A stretch of DNA of 64,000 nt, from the NCBI RefSeq assembly GCF_000379065.1, contig NZ_KB900614.1:1324107-1388106 (forward strand), given 5' to 3'. The notes beneath the pieces are model-generated. The model saw only the letters and a program-made list of their open reading frames with translations. It was not told where the DNA came from and made no database searches. A program made the position numbers and the translations under genes. The first letter of the stretch is position 1. Each line of letters begins with the position of its first letter. Source of the stretch: Salinispora mooreana. GTDB taxonomy: Bacteria; Actinomycetota; Actinomycetes; Mycobacteriales; Micromonosporaceae. Below, in pieces: positions 1 to 8,539 of the stretch.

Positions 1-141
1 CTGCGGACCCATGTTGACGACGATCCGCTCGTCGTTGATCGGGTCAGTGCCGGAGAGGACGACATCCCAGTCCCCGCCGGTGACGGTAAAGACCTTGCCC
101 TCGGCGGTCTCCCGCTCGGTGGCGTAGTTGGACGCGCTCAC
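1..141 (-). CDS. nuoD: NADH-quinone oxidoreductase subunit D, N-terminal fragment
   Basis: Only the first 47 codons are in the window; the gene runs off the left edge. It starts at a GTG at 139-141 on the minus strand. The reading frame ends in VNMGPQ, the entry to the conserved MGPQHPSTHG segment of NuoD, the 49 kDa-type subunit of respiratory complex I that helps form the quinone site. It follows nuoC by 43 bases in the order A-B-C-D, as expected for a nuo operon. The N-terminal extension before the conserved core is typical of actinobacterial NuoD. Identity is strong from position and motif, although little sequence is visible. Confidence 0.9.
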   Translation of the reverse strand, partial: MSASNYATERETAEGKVFTVTGGDWDVVLSGTDPINDERIVVNMGPQ

Positions 142-184
142 TCTACTTCCCCTCCGTTCGCAAACGCCGGGCTCGCAAGCTCAC

Positions 185-922
185 TCACTGGTACGACCTC
201 CGGCGGTCCGGCGGCGGGATCTCGGCGCCCTTGTACTCGACCGGCACACCACCCAGCGGATAGTCCTTGCGCTGCGGGTGGCCCTCCCAGTCGTCCGGCA
301 TGAGGATCCGGGTCAGGCCGGGGTGGCCGTCGAAGATGACGCCGAACATGTCGTACGCCTCCCGCTCCTGCCAGTCGGCGGTGGGGTAGATGCTGGTCAC
401 GCTGGGCAGGTGTGGTTCCTCGGCGGAGACCGCCGCCTCCAGCCGAACCTGACGCCGGTAGGTCATCGAGGTGAGCTGGTAGACCACGTGCAGCCGGCGG
501 GTGTCGGCACCGAGGTAGTCCACCGCGGATACCGACGAGCAGAGCTCGAACCGGAGCGAGAGGTCGTCCCGCATCACCTGGCAGACCTCGGCGATCCGCT
601 CCGAGCGGATGTGCAGGGTCAGCTCACCCCGGTCGACCACGACCTTTTCGATCGCCTCGCCGAAGGCCGGGTACGCCTCCTCCAGCGCGTCGGCGACCTC
701 GTCGAAGTAGCCGCCGTACGGCCGCGTGGCCGCCTCGATCGACCGTTGCGGACGGACCAGCCCGCCGTAGCCGGAGACATCGCCGGTGCCCTGGTCGCCG
801 AACATCCCACGCCCGGCGGGGCTCGACGGGGGCAGCTCAGCCGGAGCGCCGCCGGTGGCCCCGGCCGGGGTCACCGGTACCGGCACGCCGCCGTCGTCCG
901 TCCTGTTCTGGGGTGCGCTCAT
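185..922 (-). CDS. nuoC: NADH-quinone oxidoreductase subunit C
   Basis: This is the 30 kDa-type peripheral-arm subunit of complex I, sitting between the NuoB/NuoD core and the membrane arm. The 245-residue protein has a low-complexity Ala/Pro-rich N-terminus of about 60 residues, then the family core. The signature is seen as [21 protein letters not shown] near residue 185, followed by [21 protein letters not shown]. The ATG at 922 follows nuoB by 43 bases. The long N-terminal extension is common in actinobacteria. It is transcribed with nuoA, nuoB and nuoD. Confidence 0.97.
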   Translation of the reverse strand: MSAPQNRTDDGGVPVPVTPAGATGGAPAELPPSSPAGRGMFGDQGTGDVSGYGGLVRPQRSIEAATRPYGGYFDEVADALEEAYPAFGEAIEKVVVDRGELTLHIRSERIAEVCQVMRDDLSLRFELCSSVSAVDYLGADTRRLHVVYQLTSMTYRRQVRLEAAVSAEEPHLPSVTSIYPTADWQEREAYDMFGVIFDGHPGLTRILMPDDWEGHPQRKDYPLGGVPVEYKGAEIPPPDRRRSYQ

Positions 923-965
923 GTCACCGGCCCTCCGTTCACGACCGCGGGGCTCGCAAGCTCAG

Positions 966-1646
966 TCACTTCTTCAACCCCTCGTACTGCTGCAGGTGGG
1001 GCTGGGCCTTCATCCAGTTCTCAATCCGCAGCTGCTCCTCGCGGCCCTCGCGAACAGCCTTCGTCCACTCGGCGCGGCGGGCCTTGTCGCTGCGGTACGA
1101 CGACGGCATCGACCCGTAGGGCACGATCGGCACGTCACCGCGCGCCTTGCGGGCCTCCAGCATCTTGCGGCCGTTCGGACCGAGGGGCTCATGCATGATC
1201 TTCTCGCGGAGCTTGAGGATCGCGTCGATGAGCATCTCCGGCCGGGGCGGGCAGCCGGGCAGGTACATGTCCACCGGCACGACGTGGTCAACGCCCTGGA
1301 CGATCGCATAGTTGTTGAACATGCCCCCGCTGCTGGCGCAGACGCCCATCGACAGCACCCAGCGGGGCTCGGCCATCTGGTCGTAGATCTGCCGGAGCAC
1401 CGGGGCCATCTTCTGGCTCACCCGCCCGGCAACGATCATCAGGTCCGCCTGCCGGGGTGAGGCCCGGAAGACCTCCATGCCCCAACGGCCCATGTCGTAG
1501 TGGGGGCCGCCGGCCGCCATCATCTCGATGGCGCAGCAGGCGAGGCCGAAGGTGGCCCCCCAGACCGATGACTTACGTGACCAGTTGACAAACTTCTCCA
1601 CCGAGGTGAGCAGGACACCGGCGGGGAGCTTCTCCTCGATACCCAT
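966..1646 (-). CDS. nuoB: NADH-quinone oxidoreductase subunit B
   Basis: NuoB (PSST-type) binds the terminal [4Fe-4S] cluster N2 that hands electrons to quinone. The expected four ligands are visible: adjacent Cys37 and Cys38 (LACCAIEMM), Cys103 (MGVCASSGG) and Cys132 (LPGCPPRPE). I chose the ATG at 1646 ([10 protein letters not shown]) because a GGAAGGA ribosome site lies just upstream. An upstream in-frame start at 1691 would overlap nuoA and lacks such a site. The 226-residue product has the long C-terminal tail typical of actinobacterial NuoB. Confidence 0.97.
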   Translation of the reverse strand: MGIEEKLPAGVLLTSVEKFVNWSRKSSVWGATFGLACCAIEMMAAGGPHYDMGRWGMEVFRASPRQADLMIVAGRVSQKMAPVLRQIYDQMAEPRWVLSMGVCASSGGMFNNYAIVQGVDHVVPVDMYLPGCPPRPEMLIDAILKLREKIMHEPLGPNGRKMLEARKARGDVPIVPYGSMPSSYRSDKARRAEWTKAVREGREEQLRIENWMKAQPHLQQYEGLKK

Positions 1647-1660
1647 CTGCGGTTCCTTCC

Positions 1661-2026
1661 TCAGTCCCAGTCCAGGCCGCCGCGACGCCACACGTAGGCG
1701 TACGCGACGAGGACCGCGACGATGAACAGGACCATCTCCACGAGGCCGAAGATCGGCAGGGCATCGAACGAGACAGCCCAGGGGAAGAGGAAGATGATCT
1801 CGATGTCGAAGACGATAAAGAGCATCGCCGTCAGGTAGAACTTAATCGGAAACCGGCCACCGCCGACTGGCTGCGGGCTCGGCTCGATTCCACATTCGTA
1901 CGCCTCGAGCTTGGCCCGGTTGTAACGGCGTGGGCCGGCGAGACGGGCGGCTGCCACGGAGAACAGCGCGAACGCCGCGGCGAGGGCGAACAACCCGACG
2001 ATCGGTATGTAAGGCGAGAGTGACAT
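1661..2026 (-). CDS. nuoA: NADH-quinone oxidoreductase subunit A
   Basis: NuoA is a small membrane-arm subunit of complex I with three transmembrane helices. The 121-residue protein shows a helix at about residues 5-27, the conserved loop [23 protein letters not shown], and two further helices ([19 protein letters not shown] and [19 protein letters not shown]). The ATG at 2026 has a GGAG site eight bases upstream; the longer frame to 2068 has no such support. It is the first nuo gene, with an AT-richer likely promoter stretch at about 2060-2100. A weak TGTGAATAGTGTGA motif lies there but does not form a good Rex palindrome. Confidence 0.97.
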   Translation of the reverse strand: MSLSPYIPIVGLFALAAAFALFSVAAARLAGPRRYNRAKLEAYECGIEPSPQPVGGGRFPIKFYLTAMLFIVFDIEIIFLFPWAVSFDALPIFGLVEMVLFIVAVLVAYAYVWRRGGLDWD

Positions 2027-2136
2027 CGTTTCTCCTGCTCGTCCTTCCCTGCCCTCGATGCTGGACAAATATCACACTATTCACATCCCGATCGGCGATT
2101 GCCGGCGGGGTCACACACACCGCGATCCAGATCGCG

Positions 2137-3408
2137 TCACACGGCTGGCGCCGCCTTCGTCATCGCGTTGATGACCCGGTCCATCGCGTCCCCGTCGCGC
2201 GGGTCGGTCAGGTTGGCCAACAACTTGAGCACAAAGCGCATCAACATCGGGTGCGGCAGGCCGTACTTCGTGGCAGCCCGCATGATCTCGGGGCGACCGA
2301 TCAACTTCACGAAGACCCCCCCGAGCCGGTAGTAGCCGCCGAACCGGGCCTTCAGCTCCGCCGGGTACGCCATCAACGCGCGCTCCCGCTCGACGCCGGC
2401 CGAACGGGCAAGCGCCTGCACCGCGACCTCCGCGGCCAGCTCCCCCGACTCCATCGCGTACGCGATGCCCTCGCCGTTGAACGGGTTGACCATGCCGCCG
2501 GAGTCACCGACGAGCAGCGTTCCGCGCGAGTAGTGGGGCACCCGGTTGAAGCCCATCGGCAGCGCCGCGCCCAGGATCGACCCCTCGGCGTTGGCCTCGT
2601 CGGCGATCCCCCACTCCTCGGGGGTGTTGGCGAGCCAGTCGGTGAGCAGCCGCCGGTAGTTCGTCTTACCGAAGGCGGAGGAGGAGTTCAACACACCGAG
2701 CCCGACATTCACTCGGCCGTCACCCAGCCCGAAGATCCAGCCGTAGCCGGGCAGGAGCGCCTCGCTGCCCTTGCGGCGTAGCTCCAGCCAGGACTCGAGG
2801 TAGTTGTCGTCGTGCTTGGCCGGGCAGCGGTAGTACCGCCGGACCGCCACGCCGAGCGGTCGGTCATCCCGCTTGGCCAGCCCGAGGGCGAGCGGGAAAC
2901 GGCCGGAGACGCCGTCCGCGGCGACCACGAGGGGCGCCCGGAAGGTGGCCGGTTCCCGCTCCGGGCCGACCGCCGCCTCAACCCCGACCACCCGGCCGGC
3001 ACGGTCGAATATCGGGGCGGTGACGTCAACCGCGGTCCGCAGCTCGGCACCGGCGGCGACGGCACGCTGGGCGAGCAGTTCGTCGAAGTCCAGCCGGGGA
3101 CGCACCAGGCCGTAGTTGGGGAAGCTGGCCAGGTCGGGCCAGTCCAGTTCGAGTCGGAGGCCACCGCCGACGACCCGCAGGCCACGGTTGCGTACCCAGC
3201 CCGCCTCGGTCGAGGTGTCCACGCCCATCCGCACCAGCTGGCGCACGGCGCGCGGGGTCAACCCGTCGCCGCAGACCTTCTCCCGCGGGAACTCGGTCTT
3301 CTCCAGCAGCAACACTCGGACGCCGTGCTGGGCCAGGTGGTACGCGGTTGCCGAACCACCTGGGCCCGCGCCGACGACGATCACCTCGGCGTCGTTCTCC
3401 GTGGTCAT
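2137..3408 (-). CDS. geranylgeranyl reductase family FAD-dependent oxidoreductase
   Basis: The protein has an N-terminal Rossmann dinucleotide site, VIVVGAGPGGSATAYHLA, then FPREKVCGDGLTPRAV, and the second FAD motif GTLLVGDSGGMVNPFNGEGIAYAMESG near residue 300. This is the layout of geranylgeranyl-reductase-like flavoproteins. In actinobacteria, members such as mycobacterial MenJ partly saturate the isoprenoid tail of menaquinone. Its position between nuoA and menG supports a role in menaquinone maturation at the membrane, but that is inference. I chose ATG 3408 over GTG 3414 because a GGGAGGGGAGG site fits it. Its upstream region holds a Rex-like operator and an iron box. Confidence 0.85.
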   Translation of the reverse strand: MTTENDAEVIVVGAGPGGSATAYHLAQHGVRVLLLEKTEFPREKVCGDGLTPRAVRQLVRMGVDTSTEAGWVRNRGLRVVGGGLRLELDWPDLASFPNYGLVRPRLDFDELLAQRAVAAGAELRTAVDVTAPIFDRAGRVVGVEAAVGPEREPATFRAPLVVAADGVSGRFPLALGLAKRDDRPLGVAVRRYYRCPAKHDDNYLESWLELRRKGSEALLPGYGWIFGLGDGRVNVGLGVLNSSSAFGKTNYRRLLTDWLANTPEEWGIADEANAEGSILGAALPMGFNRVPHYSRGTLLVGDSGGMVNPFNGEGIAYAMESGELAAEVAVQALARSAGVERERALMAYPAELKARFGGYYRLGGVFVKLIGRPEIMRAATKYGLPHPMLMRFVLKLLANLTDPRDGDAMDRVINAMTKAAPAV

Positions 3409-3430
3409 CCGCACCTCCCCTCCCGCACGC

Positions 3431-3448
3431 TCGTGAAAACGTTCACAA
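3431..3448 (-). promoter_or_regulatory. Rex-like redox operator
   Basis: Read on the minus strand, the site is TTGTGAACGTTTTCACGA. It matches the actinobacterial Rex operator TGTGAAC-N3-TTCACA at all fixed positions except the last. Rex is an NADH/NAD-sensing repressor known to control nuo and cyd genes in Streptomyces. The site ends 23 bases before the start codon of the geranylgeranyl reductase-type gene, a position suited to repression of that gene and perhaps of nuo by read-through. No rex gene is in the window. Confidence 0.6.
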
Positions 3449-3493
3449 GCCAGACGGTACGGAGTCTATGACCGACCAGGTGACGGCTGCATA

Positions 3494-3512
3494 TTAGGGG
3501 AACCTAACTTAC
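3494..3512. promoter_or_regulatory. DtxR/IdeR-type iron box overlapping a -10 element
   Basis: The sequence contains the exact half-site pair TTAGG-N4-CCTAA at 3494-3507, the core of the 19-base DtxR/IdeR consensus; about 14 of 19 positions agree. On the minus strand a TAATAT -10-like hexamer (3491-3496) overlaps the box, so an iron-loaded regulator would cover the promoter of the reductase-type gene about 86 bases downstream. The consensus match is seen directly; regulation is inferred. Confidence 0.55.
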
Positions 3513-3549
3513 GCGAAAGTCGCCGCTGCGCGGCGGCAGGGCCGACGTA

Positions 3550-3589
3550 GCCGGCCGCTTCGGCACGATTCACCGTTTACGCGGCCGGC
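3550..3589. terminator. inverted repeat after menG, possible terminator
   Basis: GCCGGCCGC (3550-3558) and GCGGCCGGC (3581-3589) form a perfect nine-base-pair stem with a long loop, lying 20 bases past the menG stop on the minus strand. There is no U tract, as is usual in high-GC actinobacteria. It would separate menG from the reductase-type gene downstream. Confidence 0.4.
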
Positions 3590-3609
3590 CCGAGGCACGG
3601 ACGCCGCCG

Positions 3610-4317
3610 TCACGGCCGGAGGGCACGGTGCAGCGCGACGATACCGCCGGTCAGATTGCGCCAGGCCACCCGCTGCCAGCCCGCCGACCCGATCTGCTCC
3701 GCCAGCGCCGCCTGATCCGGCCACGCGCGGATCGACTCCGCCAGGTAGACGTACGCGTCCGGGCTGCTCGCCACCGACCGCGCCACCGCCGGCAGCGACC
3801 GCATCAGATACGACAGGTAGATCGTGCGGAAGACGGGGCTGACCGGGGTGCTGAACTCGCAGACCACCAGCCGGCCACCGGGCTTCGTGACCCGGGCCAG
3901 CTCGCGCAGCGCCGCGTCCGTGTCCTGCACGTTGCGCAGCGCGAAGGAGATGGTCGCCGCGTCGAAGCTGGCATCGGCGAAGGGCAACCGCAGCGCGTCC
4001 CCGGCCAACAGGGGCACCTCGGGGCGGGTCCGCCGGCCCGCGGCCACCATGCCCAGGGAGAGGTCGGCGCCGACCGCGTACGCCCCCGAGCGGGCGAGCT
4101 CCCCGGTCGAGACACCGGTGCCGGCACCCACGTCCAACACCCGCTCGCCGGGCCGCAGGTCCAGCGCGGCCCGGGTCGCCCGCCGCCAGGACCGGTCCTG
4201 CCCGAAGGACAGCACGGTGTTGGCCAGGTCATAGCGGGCGGCCACGCCGTCGAACATCGTGGCGACCTCGTGCGGCTGTTTGTCCAGGCTGGCGCGCTGG
4301 CCCTGCGACGTACTCAC
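3610..4317 (-). CDS. menG: demethylmenaquinone methyltransferase
   Basis: MenG/UbiE performs the last step of menaquinone synthesis, SAM-dependent C-methylation of demethylmenaquinone. The 235-residue product begins [38 protein letters not shown], the UbiE signature region. It then has the SAM-binding motif [16 protein letters not shown] near residue 60 and the second UbiE signature [24 protein letters not shown] chose the GTG at 4317, since the reading frame above it lacks any family similarity. A strong hairpin at 4383-4425 isolates it from mqnC upstream, so it probably has its own promoter. Confidence 0.93.
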   Translation of the reverse strand: MSTSQGQRASLDKQPHEVATMFDGVAARYDLANTVLSFGQDRSWRRATRAALDLRPGERVLDVGAGTGVSTGELARSGAYAVGADLSLGMVAAGRRTRPEVPLLAGDALRLPFADASFDAATISFALRNVQDTDAALRELARVTKPGGRLVVCEFSTPVSPVFRTIYLSYLMRSLPAVARSVASSPDAYVYLAESIRAWPDQAALAEQIGSAGWQRVAWRNLTGGIVALHRALRP

Positions 4318-4382
4318 CCCCCCACTGTGCCAGCCGTCGCATCTCCCGCCGGGAGGGCCCCCTACCAGGCCATCCGCGCCGC

Positions 4383-4425
4383 GCACCACGAGGGCGGGGT
4401 GGTCGTCTGCCCGCCCTCGTGGTGC
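4383..4425. terminator. strong hairpin terminator downstream of mqnC
   Basis: A perfect 16-base-pair stem (4383-4398 with 4410-4425) closes an 11-base loop, about 100 bases beyond the mqnC stop codon on the minus strand. It is the longest perfect stem in the left part of the window and very likely ends mqnC transcription before menG. Confidence 0.7.
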
Positions 4426-4522
4426 ACCGGCGGTCAGTCGGTGTCCCGCTCCGATTCCGGGTTCACCAGGACGACCTTCCGCCGTCGCGAGAGCAGCAGC
4501 AGCGCGGTGCCAGCCGGCTACC

Positions 4523-5713
4523 TCAGCCGGCGTCCACCAGTGGCAGCGTCTTCCCGGCGCCGCCGCCCGGCAGGGCGATCGACGAGAAGTGCGACACCAC
4601 CCGGTCATCCCGCGGGTCCTCGGCGGGAGTGCGGTGCACGGCGAGTCGCCGGTAGTGGGTGTCCCGCTGGGCGGGGATCCGGTCCGCCGACCGGATCATC
4701 CCGATCAGGTCGTGCAGGTTCGAACGGTGCCGCGCACCGGCCGAGGAGATGACGTTCTCCTCCAGCATGATCGAGCCCAGATCGTCAACCCCCATGTGCA
4801 GCGCAAGCTGGCCGACATCCTTGCCGGTGGTGAGCCACGACGCCTGGAGGTGCGGCACGGTCTCGAAGAAGAGCCGGGACACCGCCACCAGCCGCAGGTA
4901 CTCCAGGGTGGTGGCCTGGGTCCGGCCCTTGAGGTGGTTGTTCTCCGGCTGGTAGGTCCACGGGATGAACGCCCGGAAGCCCCGCGTCCGGTCCTGCACG
5001 TCGCGGATCATCCGGAGGTGCTCGATCCGCTCGGTGGCGGTCTCCCCGGTGCCCATCATCATCGTCGCGGTCGACTCAACGCCCTGCTGGTGGGCAAGCT
5101 CCATCACCTCGAGCCAGCGCTCACCGGACTCCTTCAGCGGCGCGATCGCCTTCCGCGGCCGGGCCGGCAGCATCTCGGCGCCGGCGCCCGCGATCGAGTC
5201 CAGGCCGGCCGCCTTGATCCGGGTGATGGCCTCGGTCAGGCCCACGCCGGAAACCTTCGCCATGTGCAGGATCTCGCTCGGGCCGATCGAGTGGATGGCG
5301 AGCTGCGGGTAGGCCCGCTTCACCGAGGAGAAGAGCTCCTCGTAGTACTCCACCCCGTAGTCGGGATGATGCCCACCCTGCAGCATCACCTGGGTGGCGC
5401 CCAGCTCGACGGCCTCGCCGCAGCGGCGCAGGATCTCCTCCGTCGGGTGGGTCCAGCCCTCCCGGTGCTTGGGCGCGCGATAGAAGGCGCAGAACCGGCA
5501 CGCCGTCACGCAGACGTTCGTGTAGTTGATGTTGCGGTCGATCAGGTACGTGACGATGTTGTCCGGGTACCACCGCCGCCGTACCGCGTCGGCCGCCTCG
5601 CCCAGCGCGTGCAAGGGCGCTTCGGTGTAGAGCAGCAGGGCCTCCGCAGGCGTGATCCGCCCGCCGTCCGCGCCGCGTTGCAGGATGTCGTTGATCTCCC
5701 GGCTCACCGTCAC
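4523..5713 (-). CDS. mqnC: cyclic dehypoxanthinyl futalosine synthase
   Basis: MqnC is a radical SAM enzyme of the futalosine menaquinone pathway; it cyclises dehypoxanthine futalosine to the spiro compound that leads to 1,4-dihydroxy-6-naphthoate. The [4Fe-4S] motif is visible as C68-VTA-C72-RF-C75, followed by family segments [32 protein letters not shown] and [13 protein letters not shown]. The length of 396 residues is normal. The start is a GTG at 5713. Downstream comes the long hairpin at 4383-4425. Other steps of the pathway (mqnA, mqnE, mqnP) lie elsewhere in the window, not in one operon. Confidence 0.96.
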   Translation of the reverse strand: MTVSREINDILQRGADGGRITPAEALLLYTEAPLHALGEAADAVRRRWYPDNIVTYLIDRNINYTNVCVTACRFCAFYRAPKHREGWTHPTEEILRRCGEAVELGATQVMLQGGHHPDYGVEYYEELFSSVKRAYPQLAIHSIGPSEILHMAKVSGVGLTEAITRIKAAGLDSIAGAGAEMLPARPRKAIAPLKESGERWLEVMELAHQQGVESTATMMMGTGETATERIEHLRMIRDVQDRTRGFRAFIPWTYQPENNHLKGRTQATTLEYLRLVAVSRLFFETVPHLQASWLTTGKDVGQLALHMGVDDLGSIMLEENVISSAGARHRSNLHDLIGMIRSADRIPAQRDTHYRRLAVHRTPAEDPRDDRVVSHFSSIALPGGGAGKTLPLVDAG

Positions 5714-5839
5714 GCTCCCGAGCCTACGTCGCCCCGACCCAACCGGTGACGAGCGGCCACCGGCGGTGTGAGCTCTCCGGCCGTCAACCCGCCGCCGCCC
5801 GGTGGCCGACCGTTTTGCGGCCGGCCCCGTCCGACGGAC

Positions 5840-6949
5840 TCAGGCATCGTAGTCAACCGTGAGCCGATCGGTGGTCGGGCTGGACTGGCAGGTCAGGACG
5901 TACCCCGCTGCCAGCTCGTCCGGCTCCAGCGCGTAGTTACGGGCCATCGTCACCTCGCCGGCCACGACCTTCGCCCGGCAGGTCGAGCAGACGCCCCCCT
6001 TACACGCGTACGGTAGCTCCGCGCGAACCCGCAGCGCCGCGTCCAGCACCCGATCTGCCCGGCCCATGGTCACCGTCGACGAACGCCCGTCGAGGACGAT
6101 CGTCACCTCGGTGCCCGCCTCCGACTGATGCTCGGGGCGGCGGACCGGCTCCGGGGGCGCATCCACGTGGAAGAGCTCGGCGTGCACCGCGGCCTCCGGG
6201 ACGCCCCGGGCGGTCAGAACGCGCTGGGCCTCCGTCACCAGCCCATACGGGCCGCAGAGGAACCACTCCTCGATCGCCTCGCCCGGCACGATCGTCTCCA
6301 GCAGCCGGCCCAGCCGCTCGGCGTCGATGCGGCCGGAGAGTAGGGGGGACTCGCCCCGCTCGCGGGAGAGCACATGGACCAGGTGCAGCCGGGTCGGGTA
6401 TCGGTCCTTCAGATCGGCGAGCTCCTCGGCGAACATGACGGTGCTCGCCGAGCGGTTGCCGTACACCAGGGTGAAGGTGCTGGCGGGTTCGACGGCCAGG
6501 GCCGTGGTCACCAGGGAGAGCACCGGGGTGATACCGGAGCCGGCGGCCACCGCCGCGTAGGCGCGCACCCGGTCCGGGCGCAGCGCGGTGGTGAAGTGGC
6601 CGAGCGGCGGCAGCACCTCGACGGTGTCACCGCCACGTAGCGCCCCACAGGCGTACGCGGAGAAGGCGCCGCCGGGGATCTCCCGGACCCCGATCCGCAG
6701 CAAGCCCCGCTCGGCCAGGTCCTGGGGCGTCGAACAGATTGAGTACGAGCGCCGCACCTCCGCGCCCTGCTCCGTCGTCCGGCGCACGGTCAGGTGCTGG
6801 CCAGGGGCGAACGCGAAGGTCGCGCGCAGCTCGTCCGGTACGGCGAAGGTGACCGCCACCGCGTCGGCGGTGAGCCGGTCGACGGTGGCCACGGGCAGCG
6901 GGTGGAAGACCGGCCGACGACGGGTCGGCCGGGTGATCGTGACAGTCAC
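5840..6949 (-). CDS. paaE: phenylacetyl-CoA epoxidase reductase subunit
   Basis: PaaE supplies electrons from NADPH to the PaaABC di-iron epoxidase. The 369-residue protein has a ferredoxin-reductase half (FAD site RRSYSIC near residue 70, NAD-binding GSGITPVLSL near 140) and a C-terminal plant-type [2Fe-2S] ferredoxin with the cysteine pattern CKGGVCSTC and a final Cys in VLTCQS. It overlaps paaD by four bases (ATGA), so translation is coupled. It is the last gene of the paaABCDE operon; paaK and the beta-oxidation genes of the pathway are not in the window. Confidence 0.95.
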   Translation of the reverse strand: MTVTITRPTRRRPVFHPLPVATVDRLTADAVAVTFAVPDELRATFAFAPGQHLTVRRTTEQGAEVRRSYSICSTPQDLAERGLLRIGVREIPGGAFSAYACGALRGGDTVEVLPPLGHFTTALRPDRVRAYAAVAAGSGITPVLSLVTTALAVEPASTFTLVYGNRSASTVMFAEELADLKDRYPTRLHLVHVLSRERGESPLLSGRIDAERLGRLLETIVPGEAIEEWFLCGPYGLVTEAQRVLTARGVPEAAVHAELFHVDAPPEPVRRPEHQSEAGTEVTIVLDGRSSTVTMGRADRVLDAALRVRAELPYACKGGVCSTCRAKVVAGEVTMARNYALEPDELAAGYVLTCQSSPTTDRLTVDYDA

Positions 6950-7422
6950 AGTGCCTTCAGGTGGTCGAATGGTTCGGTACAGGAGCGGCAGCGTCGTAAA
7001 GCCTTACACGCGGTCGAACCGAAGTGGCTGATCTGCTCGGTCTCCGGGGACCCGCACCACGGGCAACGGACCGTCAGGGTCAACGGCACCGGGCCGGTGG
7101 GGCGGACCGGACCGGGTGGGGCGATGCCGGCACGGGCAAGTTTGGCCCGTCCCGCCTCGGTGATCCAGTCGGTGCTCCAGGGCGGCGTGTAGACGGTACG
7201 GACCTCGGCCTGAGGGTGGCCGGCGGCAGCGAGCGCCCGACGGATGTCGGCCCGGATCACCTCCATCGCCGGGCAACCGGTGTAGGTGGGGGTGATGGTG
7301 ACCACCACCCGACCGGTGTCCGGCTCCTCCTCAACCGACCGCAGGATGCCGAGCTCTTCGATGGTGATCACCCGGATCTCGGGGTCCACCACCGCGGCCA
7401 CCGCAGCCCGGGCGGTCGTCAC
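6946..7422 (-). CDS. paaD: phenylacetate degradation protein PaaD (Fe-S assembly type)
   Basis: The N-terminal half is a DUF59/MIP18-like domain (VVDPEIRVITIEELGILR and PTYTGCPAMEVI, with the conserved Cys). The C-terminal half carries a small zinc-ribbon-like cysteine set (CPWCGS and CRSC). PaaD is thought to help assemble the Fe-S cluster of PaaE or the di-iron site of the epoxidase. It overlaps paaC and paaE by four bases each. Confidence 0.93.
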   Translation of the reverse strand: MTTARAAVAAVVDPEIRVITIEELGILRSVEEEPDTGRVVVTITPTYTGCPAMEVIRADIRRALAAAGHPQAEVRTVYTPPWSTDWITEAGRAKLARAGIAPPGPVRPTGPVPLTLTVRCPWCGSPETEQISHFGSTACKALRRCRSCTEPFDHLKAL

Positions 7423-8222
7423 CAGGACGCTCCGGGATGAGCGCGGTGCAGCACCTGTAGCTCGGCGAGCAGGTACGACAGGTGCTCGGTGTGCACGCCG
7501 TTCCGGCCGCCGTCCGGCGTCCAGGAGGTCTCGGGCACCGTCAACGTGGCCTCGGCGAGCACGCCGGAGACGGCGGAGTCGAAGTCGACGCGCAGGGTGG
7601 CCGGGTCGACCGGCGCGGTCGGGTCCGGGGCGAGGAGTTCGTGTGTGTACGGCCAGACCTCGTCAACCGCCGCCTGCATCCGGCGGTGCGACTCGTCGGT
7701 GCCGTCGCCGAGCCGCCGCACCCACAACGAGGCGTGATCCAGGTGATAGGCCGACTCCTTGCGCGCCTTCGCCCCGATCGCGGCCAGCCGCTCGTCACCG
7801 CAACCGGCCAACGCGGTGTAGAGCGGCACCTGGTACGCCGCCAGGAAGAGCAGCTTCGCCATGGTCACCGCGAAGTCACCGTTGGGGAGCTCGACCAGGA
7901 GGCAGTTGCGGAACTCCCGGTCGTCGCGCTGGTAGGCCAACGCGTCCTCGTCCCGCCCGGCCCCCTCCATCTCACCCGCGTAGGTCAGCAGCAGACGTGC
8001 CGCCCCGAGCTGGTCGAGGGCGATGTTGGACAGGGCGATGTCCTCTTCCATCTCCGGCCCATGGGTGCACCACTGGGCCAGCCGCTGGGCCGCGACGAGC
8101 GCGTCGTCGGCGAGGCCCAGGACGAAGCCGACGCGGTTGGTGACAGTCCCCGGCGCGGCCTGCCTCGTCGGCGGCGTGGCCTGCACGGCCAATGGCGTGG
8201 TCTGTTCGGCATGCGCGGTCAC
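7419..8222 (-). CDS. paaC: phenylacetyl-CoA epoxidase structural subunit PaaC
   Basis: PaaC is the ferritin-like partner of the catalytic PaaA subunit and stabilises the complex. The sequence has the family segments GLADDALVAAQRLAQWCTHGPEMEEDIALSNIALDQLGAARLLL and KARKESAYHLDHASLWVRRLGDGTDESHRRMQ. The GTG start at 8222 overlaps the paaB stop by four bases (GTGA). The longer open frame above it is an artefact running through paaB. The product is 267 residues, normal apart from a short non-conserved N-terminal tail. Confidence 0.95.
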   Translation of the reverse strand: MTAHAEQTTPLAVQATPPTRQAAPGTVTNRVGFVLGLADDALVAAQRLAQWCTHGPEMEEDIALSNIALDQLGAARLLLTYAGEMEGAGRDEDALAYQRDDREFRNCLLVELPNGDFAVTMAKLLFLAAYQVPLYTALAGCGDERLAAIGAKARKESAYHLDHASLWVRRLGDGTDESHRRMQAAVDEVWPYTHELLAPDPTAPVDPATLRVDFDSAVSGVLAEATLTVPETSWTPDGGRNGVHTEHLSYLLAELQVLHRAHPGASW

Positions 8223-8539
8223 AGGTGAGCAGCCCCCTCCGGCACCTCGTAGAAGGTCGGGTGCCGATAGACCTTGTCCGCCGCCGGGTCGAAGAAGGCG
8301 TCCTTCTCGTCCGGGCTCGACGCGGTGATGGCCGCGGTCGGCAGCACCCAGATCGACACCCCCTCCTGTCGCCGGGTGTAGAGGTCCCGGGCGTTGCGCA
8401 GGGCCAGCTCGGCGTCGGCTGCGTGCAGGCTGCCAACGTGGGTATGTGCCAGCCCACGCCGGGCCCGGACGAAGACCTCCCAGAGCGGCGCCGGCGGAGC
8501 CCCACCCGACTGACCGGTCGGCTCGCTGTGTGTGCTCAC
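8219..8539 (-). CDS. paaB: phenylacetyl-CoA epoxidase subunit PaaB
   Basis: This 106-residue protein matches the small PaaB subunit: [38 protein letters not shown], then [13 protein letters not shown] and a C-terminal [12 protein letters not shown]. Its GTG start overlaps the paaA stop by three bases. The Shine-Dalgarno AAGGAG lies inside the end of paaA, in a duplicated 18-base unit. Confidence 0.95.
   Translation of the reverse strand: MSTHSEPTGQSGGAPPAPLWEVFVRARRGLAHTHVGSLHAADAELALRNARDLYTRRQEGVSIWVLPTAAITASSPDEKDAFFDPAADKVYRHPTFYEVPEGAAHL

Noticed and set aside
2080..2098. Possible Rex site upstream of nuoA
   Set aside because: TGTGAATAGTGTGATA repeats one half-site directly and does not form the TGTGA...TCACA palindrome.
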